A stretch of 64,000 nt of DNA from the NCBI GenBank assembly GCA_028280805.1, contig JANQLB010000106.1, forward strand, positions 1 through 64,000, in the 5' to 3' direction. Below are positions 61,751 through 64,000 of this stretch, one piece after another. This stretch comes from Tissierellales bacterium. Its GTDB lineage: Bacteria > Bacillota > Clostridia > Tissierellales > VENL01. How positions within the stretch are numbered: the stretch's first letter is position 1; each line of letters begins with the position of its first letter. The notes below the pieces were generated by a model that saw only the letters and a list, made by a program, of their open reading frames with translations, ran no database searches and was not told the origin of the DNA. The position numbers were made by a program, and so were the translations under genes.

Positions 61751-63061
61751 TTAACTACGATGAGGATTAGTTGAAAGAACTTCTTGTGATTGTCTAAATT
61801 TATCAATTAATATATTAGCCATCTCACTACATATACTGTTACCCCAAAAAATCCCTTTTATTGTTAAATGATATTGATTATTTTTCTTTTCTACAAAACC
61901 TTCATTTATTAGCTCATCCATAAAATTTTGAATACATTCTCTATAATCTTGATTTTCTACCGTATTTAAATCTAATTTAGTCATTTGTATCTGACCAATT
62001 ACTTTATTAATAAAGTTATACATGGGACTCATCTGCATACATCTTAAATCTTCCATACTTTCTATTTCTTTTCTATAACTGTCTAAATCAAAAGAGTTCA
62101 TAGTTAAAATATTTCCAATATATCCTCCTGCTCCTGCTCCCAATGGTAAAGTATCTTCTGATTCATATCTTCTTACTATATATTTGTACCTGTCTCTTTT
62201 TGGCTTAACTATCTTAGTTAACTCTAAAAATTCAAAACCATCATTTATAGTATTTTCTACAATACAGTTAAAAAACATTTTTTCTCTTTCAAAATTGTTT
62301 GTATAATAATTTTGTGCATTTTTAATTTTTTTAGCTAAGTCAGCTTTTTCATTTACTATTAAAGAATATAGTGAAAAGCCTGCTAAATCTAAACTTTTAA
62401 AAATCTCTATATCTTCTTTTACATCATTTAAATCTTCTTCCGGATAATTATATATGATGTCTATATTTACGTTAGAAAAGCCTGCTTTTTTTAGTTTATT
62501 TAATTTCTCTATTACTATTTCTTTCTTTCCTCGTCTGCCTAATATATCTCTTCCTTTATCAGAAAAAGTCTGAACCCCTATACTAAATCTATTTACTCCT
62601 TGTTCATTAAACATTGCTATCTTTTCATCAGTAAGGTCTGTAATACTACTTTCAATAGTTATCTCACAATGTTCAGTTAAAGGAAGATAATCCTTTATAG
62701 CTTTAAGAATTTTTTCTAATTCCTCTTTATTAAGAGTTGTAGGTGTACCTCCTCCAAAGTAAACAGCATCATATTTACTGTCTTTGATATAATTATAGCT
62801 ATTATAGTTCTTAATCTGCTTTACTATTAAATCTGCATAATCCGGTGAAGGAATTTTTAAATTTCTTCTCATGTTACAAAAAGTGCATATATTACTACAA
62901 TAGGGAATATGAATATAAACTACACCTTTTTTATTTTTCGTATAGTTTTCACTTAACTGTCTGCTTAGAGTTTTACTGCCATTTACTAAATATTTAAAAT
63001 TCTCTCTAAAGTTATGATGTGACTTTAGTCTGGTAGTATATCTATTTTGATCTAATCTCAT
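61751..63061 (-). CDS. HutW/ChuW-like radical SAM heme-utilisation protein
   Basis: A 436-aa HemW-family radical SAM enzyme. The cluster motif is CSNICTFC (CX3CX2C) near residue 54, followed by the GGGTPT motif and a C-terminal HemN-type domain. The length and the neighbours (flavodoxin and a hemin-type ABC ATPase) fit ChuW/HutW, which open the heme ring anaerobically to free iron. A HemW-like heme chaperone is the alternative. It is the last gene of the operon, 11 bp after the flavodoxin gene. Confidence 0.85.
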   Translation of the reverse strand: MRLDQNRYTTRLKSHHNFRENFKYLVNGSKTLSRQLSENYTKNKKGVVYIHIPYCSNICTFCNMRRNLKIPSPDYADLIVKQIKNYNSYNYIKDSKYDAVYFGGGTPTTLNKEELEKILKAIKDYLPLTEHCEITIESSITDLTDEKIAMFNEQGVNRFSIGVQTFSDKGRDILGRRGKKEIVIEKLNKLKKAGFSNVNIDIIYNYPEEDLNDVKEDIEIFKSLDLAGFSLYSLIVNEKADLAKKIKNAQNYYTNNFEREKMFFNCIVENTINDGFEFLELTKIVKPKRDRYKYIVRRYESEDTLPLGAGAGGYIGNILTMNSFDLDSYRKEIESMEDLRCMQMSPMYNFINKVIGQIQMTKLDLNTVENQDYRECIQNFMDELINEGFVEKKNNQYHLTIKGIFWGNSICSEMANILIDKFRQSQEVLSTNPHRS

Positions 63062-63072
63062 CTGTCATCACC

Positions 63073-63582
63073 CTAATCTAACGAAGATAATAATTCTTTA
63101 AATATTCCTTGTGCTTCTTTTATGTCATCTTCATTGGGATGTTTACTTGCTTCTAAATGTCTTTTTCTTCTCTCTTCTGTCATAGCATGAGGGTGGTCCG
63201 GCGGCAATTTTTCAAATTTTTTAGTGAGATTAGGGTCTATTTTACCTTGACACAGAAACTCTGCTAAAACTTCGTTTTGAGGTTCAATAAGTTCTTTAAC
63301 TCTTATCATAGATTGTTTTGCATGTTCTGAGTCTGGATATGCTCCTAAAGTTCCAAAAAGACCTATCTTTTTACCTTTTATTGTTTTCATATAATTTATA
63401 GCTTTTTCATCCGCAGTACCTTTGTCTACCCAGAAACCTATAATTATTAAATCAAACTGTTCCGGATTAAGATTTTCTTCCACTGATGCCAGCGTACTAT
63501 CATCTGGTAATATTTTGTGTATTCCTTCTGCTACTTTTTTTGTATTCCCCGTTTTACTTGAATATGTTAATAATGTTTTCAT
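63073..63582 (-). CDS. Flavodoxin-family protein
   Basis: A 169-aa flavodoxin fold: the FMN phosphate loop is TYSSKTGNTKK at the N terminus and the segment GLFGTLGAYPDSEHAK lies in the middle. The C-terminal part (DHPHAMTEERRKRHLEASKHPNEDD) is an extension beyond the usual flavodoxin. It overlaps the ABC ATPase by 4 nt and probably supplies electrons to the radical SAM enzyme. Confidence 0.9.
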   Translation of the reverse strand: MKTLLTYSSKTGNTKKVAEGIHKILPDDSTLASVEENLNPEQFDLIIIGFWVDKGTADEKAINYMKTIKGKKIGLFGTLGAYPDSEHAKQSMIRVKELIEPQNEVLAEFLCQGKIDPNLTKKFEKLPPDHPHAMTEERRKRHLEASKHPNEDDIKEAQGIFKELLSSLD

Positions 63583-64000
63583 ATTCTTTCTCCCCCTAAA
63601 TTATTTTTGTTAGGAATTATTATAGGATGACCATCTACTTCATCATAATAAATTCTTGATTCTACATTATAAACTTTTCTTATTAATTCTTTGTTTAATA
63701 TCTCCTTAGGATCACCGTCAGCTACTATTTGTCCTTCTTTTAGTACGATAACTCTATTACTATATTTTGATGCCTGATTTAAATCATGAAGAACCATTAC
63801 TACTGTCATATCAGATCTTTGATTTAACATTTTAACCAATTCTAATAATTCTAATTGATAAGAAATATCTAAATAAGTAGTTGGTTCATCAAGTAATAAT
63901 ATCTTTGGCTGCTGTGCTAAAGCTACTCCTAACCAGACTCTTTGTCTTTCTCCACCAGAAAGACAATTGATTTTCTTATACTGTAATTCCTCCAGGTTAG
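63579..64000 (-). CDS. ABC transporter ATP-binding protein (FhuC/HmuV type), cut by the window end
   Basis: The C-terminal part of an iron- or heme-type ABC ATPase, running off the right edge. Seen in frame up to the end: the signature LSGGERQRVW, Walker B ILLLDEPTTYLD, the H-loop MVLHDLNQASKYS and the usual tail GDPKEILN. The Walker A part lies beyond the window. The frame is open through 64000, so the ATG near 63839 is internal. Neighbouring heme genes suggest hemin import. Confidence 0.92.
   Translation of the reverse strand, partial: NLEELQYKKINCLSGGERQRVWLGVALAQQPKILLLDEPTTYLDISYQLELLELVKMLNQRSDMTVVMVLHDLNQASKYSNRVIVLKEGQIVADGDPKEILNKELIRKVYNVESRIYYDEVDGHPIIIPNKNNLGGERI

Overview
The window looks like the chromosome of a low-GC, spore-forming, strictly anaerobic clostridium that ferments amino acids (Tissierellia/Peptostreptococcales type, similar in lifestyle to Clostridium sticklandii). 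The grounds are a lysine aminomutase operon, many sporulation and germination genes, two-subunit anaerobic fumarase, oxygen-sensitive radical-SAM enzymes and an in-frame UGA (selenocysteine) codon. The taxonomic placement is inference. Nearly all genes lie on the minus strand.

Left part (1-10.6 kb): a lysine-degradation operon, kdd-kamA-kamB-kamC-kamD-kamE, is preceded by a sigma-54 promoter, a 238-bp fold-back sequence in its leader, and a PAS/AAA+/Fis sigma-54 activator gene. An 18-bp motif occurs both near the promoter and at the activator gene, a candidate activator site. Next come germination and sporulation genes (10.7-18 kb): ypeB-sleB, spoIIR and a gerA-type receptor operon.

From ispE (19.7 kb) to yaaL (61.5 kb) the gene order follows the Bacillus subtilis origin-proximal block read backwards: ispE, (sipL), veg, ksgA, rnmV, yabE, tatD, metG, abrB, rsmI, trmN6, ricT/yaaT, holB, yaaQ/darA, tmk, yaaO, gin/csfB, bofA, yaaL. 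This suggests the origin lies to the right of the window. The conserved block is interrupted by inserted modules: a SpoIID/amidase fusion, corA, copA-csoR, ytrHI and a thiol/metal redox island (22.8-34 kb); a Met-rich repeat gene; spmAB plus an HD-domain gene; malic enzyme and fumarase; a DUF3796/XRE pair; an Lgt-like gene; and tandem L25/Ctc genes.

The most interesting part is the redox island. A HesB-like gene, missed by ordinary gene calling because its active-site codon is TGA, encodes a predicted selenoprotein. Its promoter, that of the ccdA-tlpA-lgt-like operon and that of a glutaredoxin gene all carry the palindrome ATACCC-N5-GGGTAT inside the -35/-10 spacer and abutting the -10 box. 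A related G/C-tract site precedes copA, and a CsoR-family repressor gene lies beside copA. I infer a CsoR/CstR-type regulon linking copper or reactive sulfur to membrane thiol transfer and a selenocysteine HesB protein.

The right edge holds a heme-utilisation-like operon (radical SAM HutW/ChuW-like protein, flavodoxin, and an ABC ATPase cut by the window end). I saw no tRNA, rRNA, CRISPR array or intact insertion sequence.
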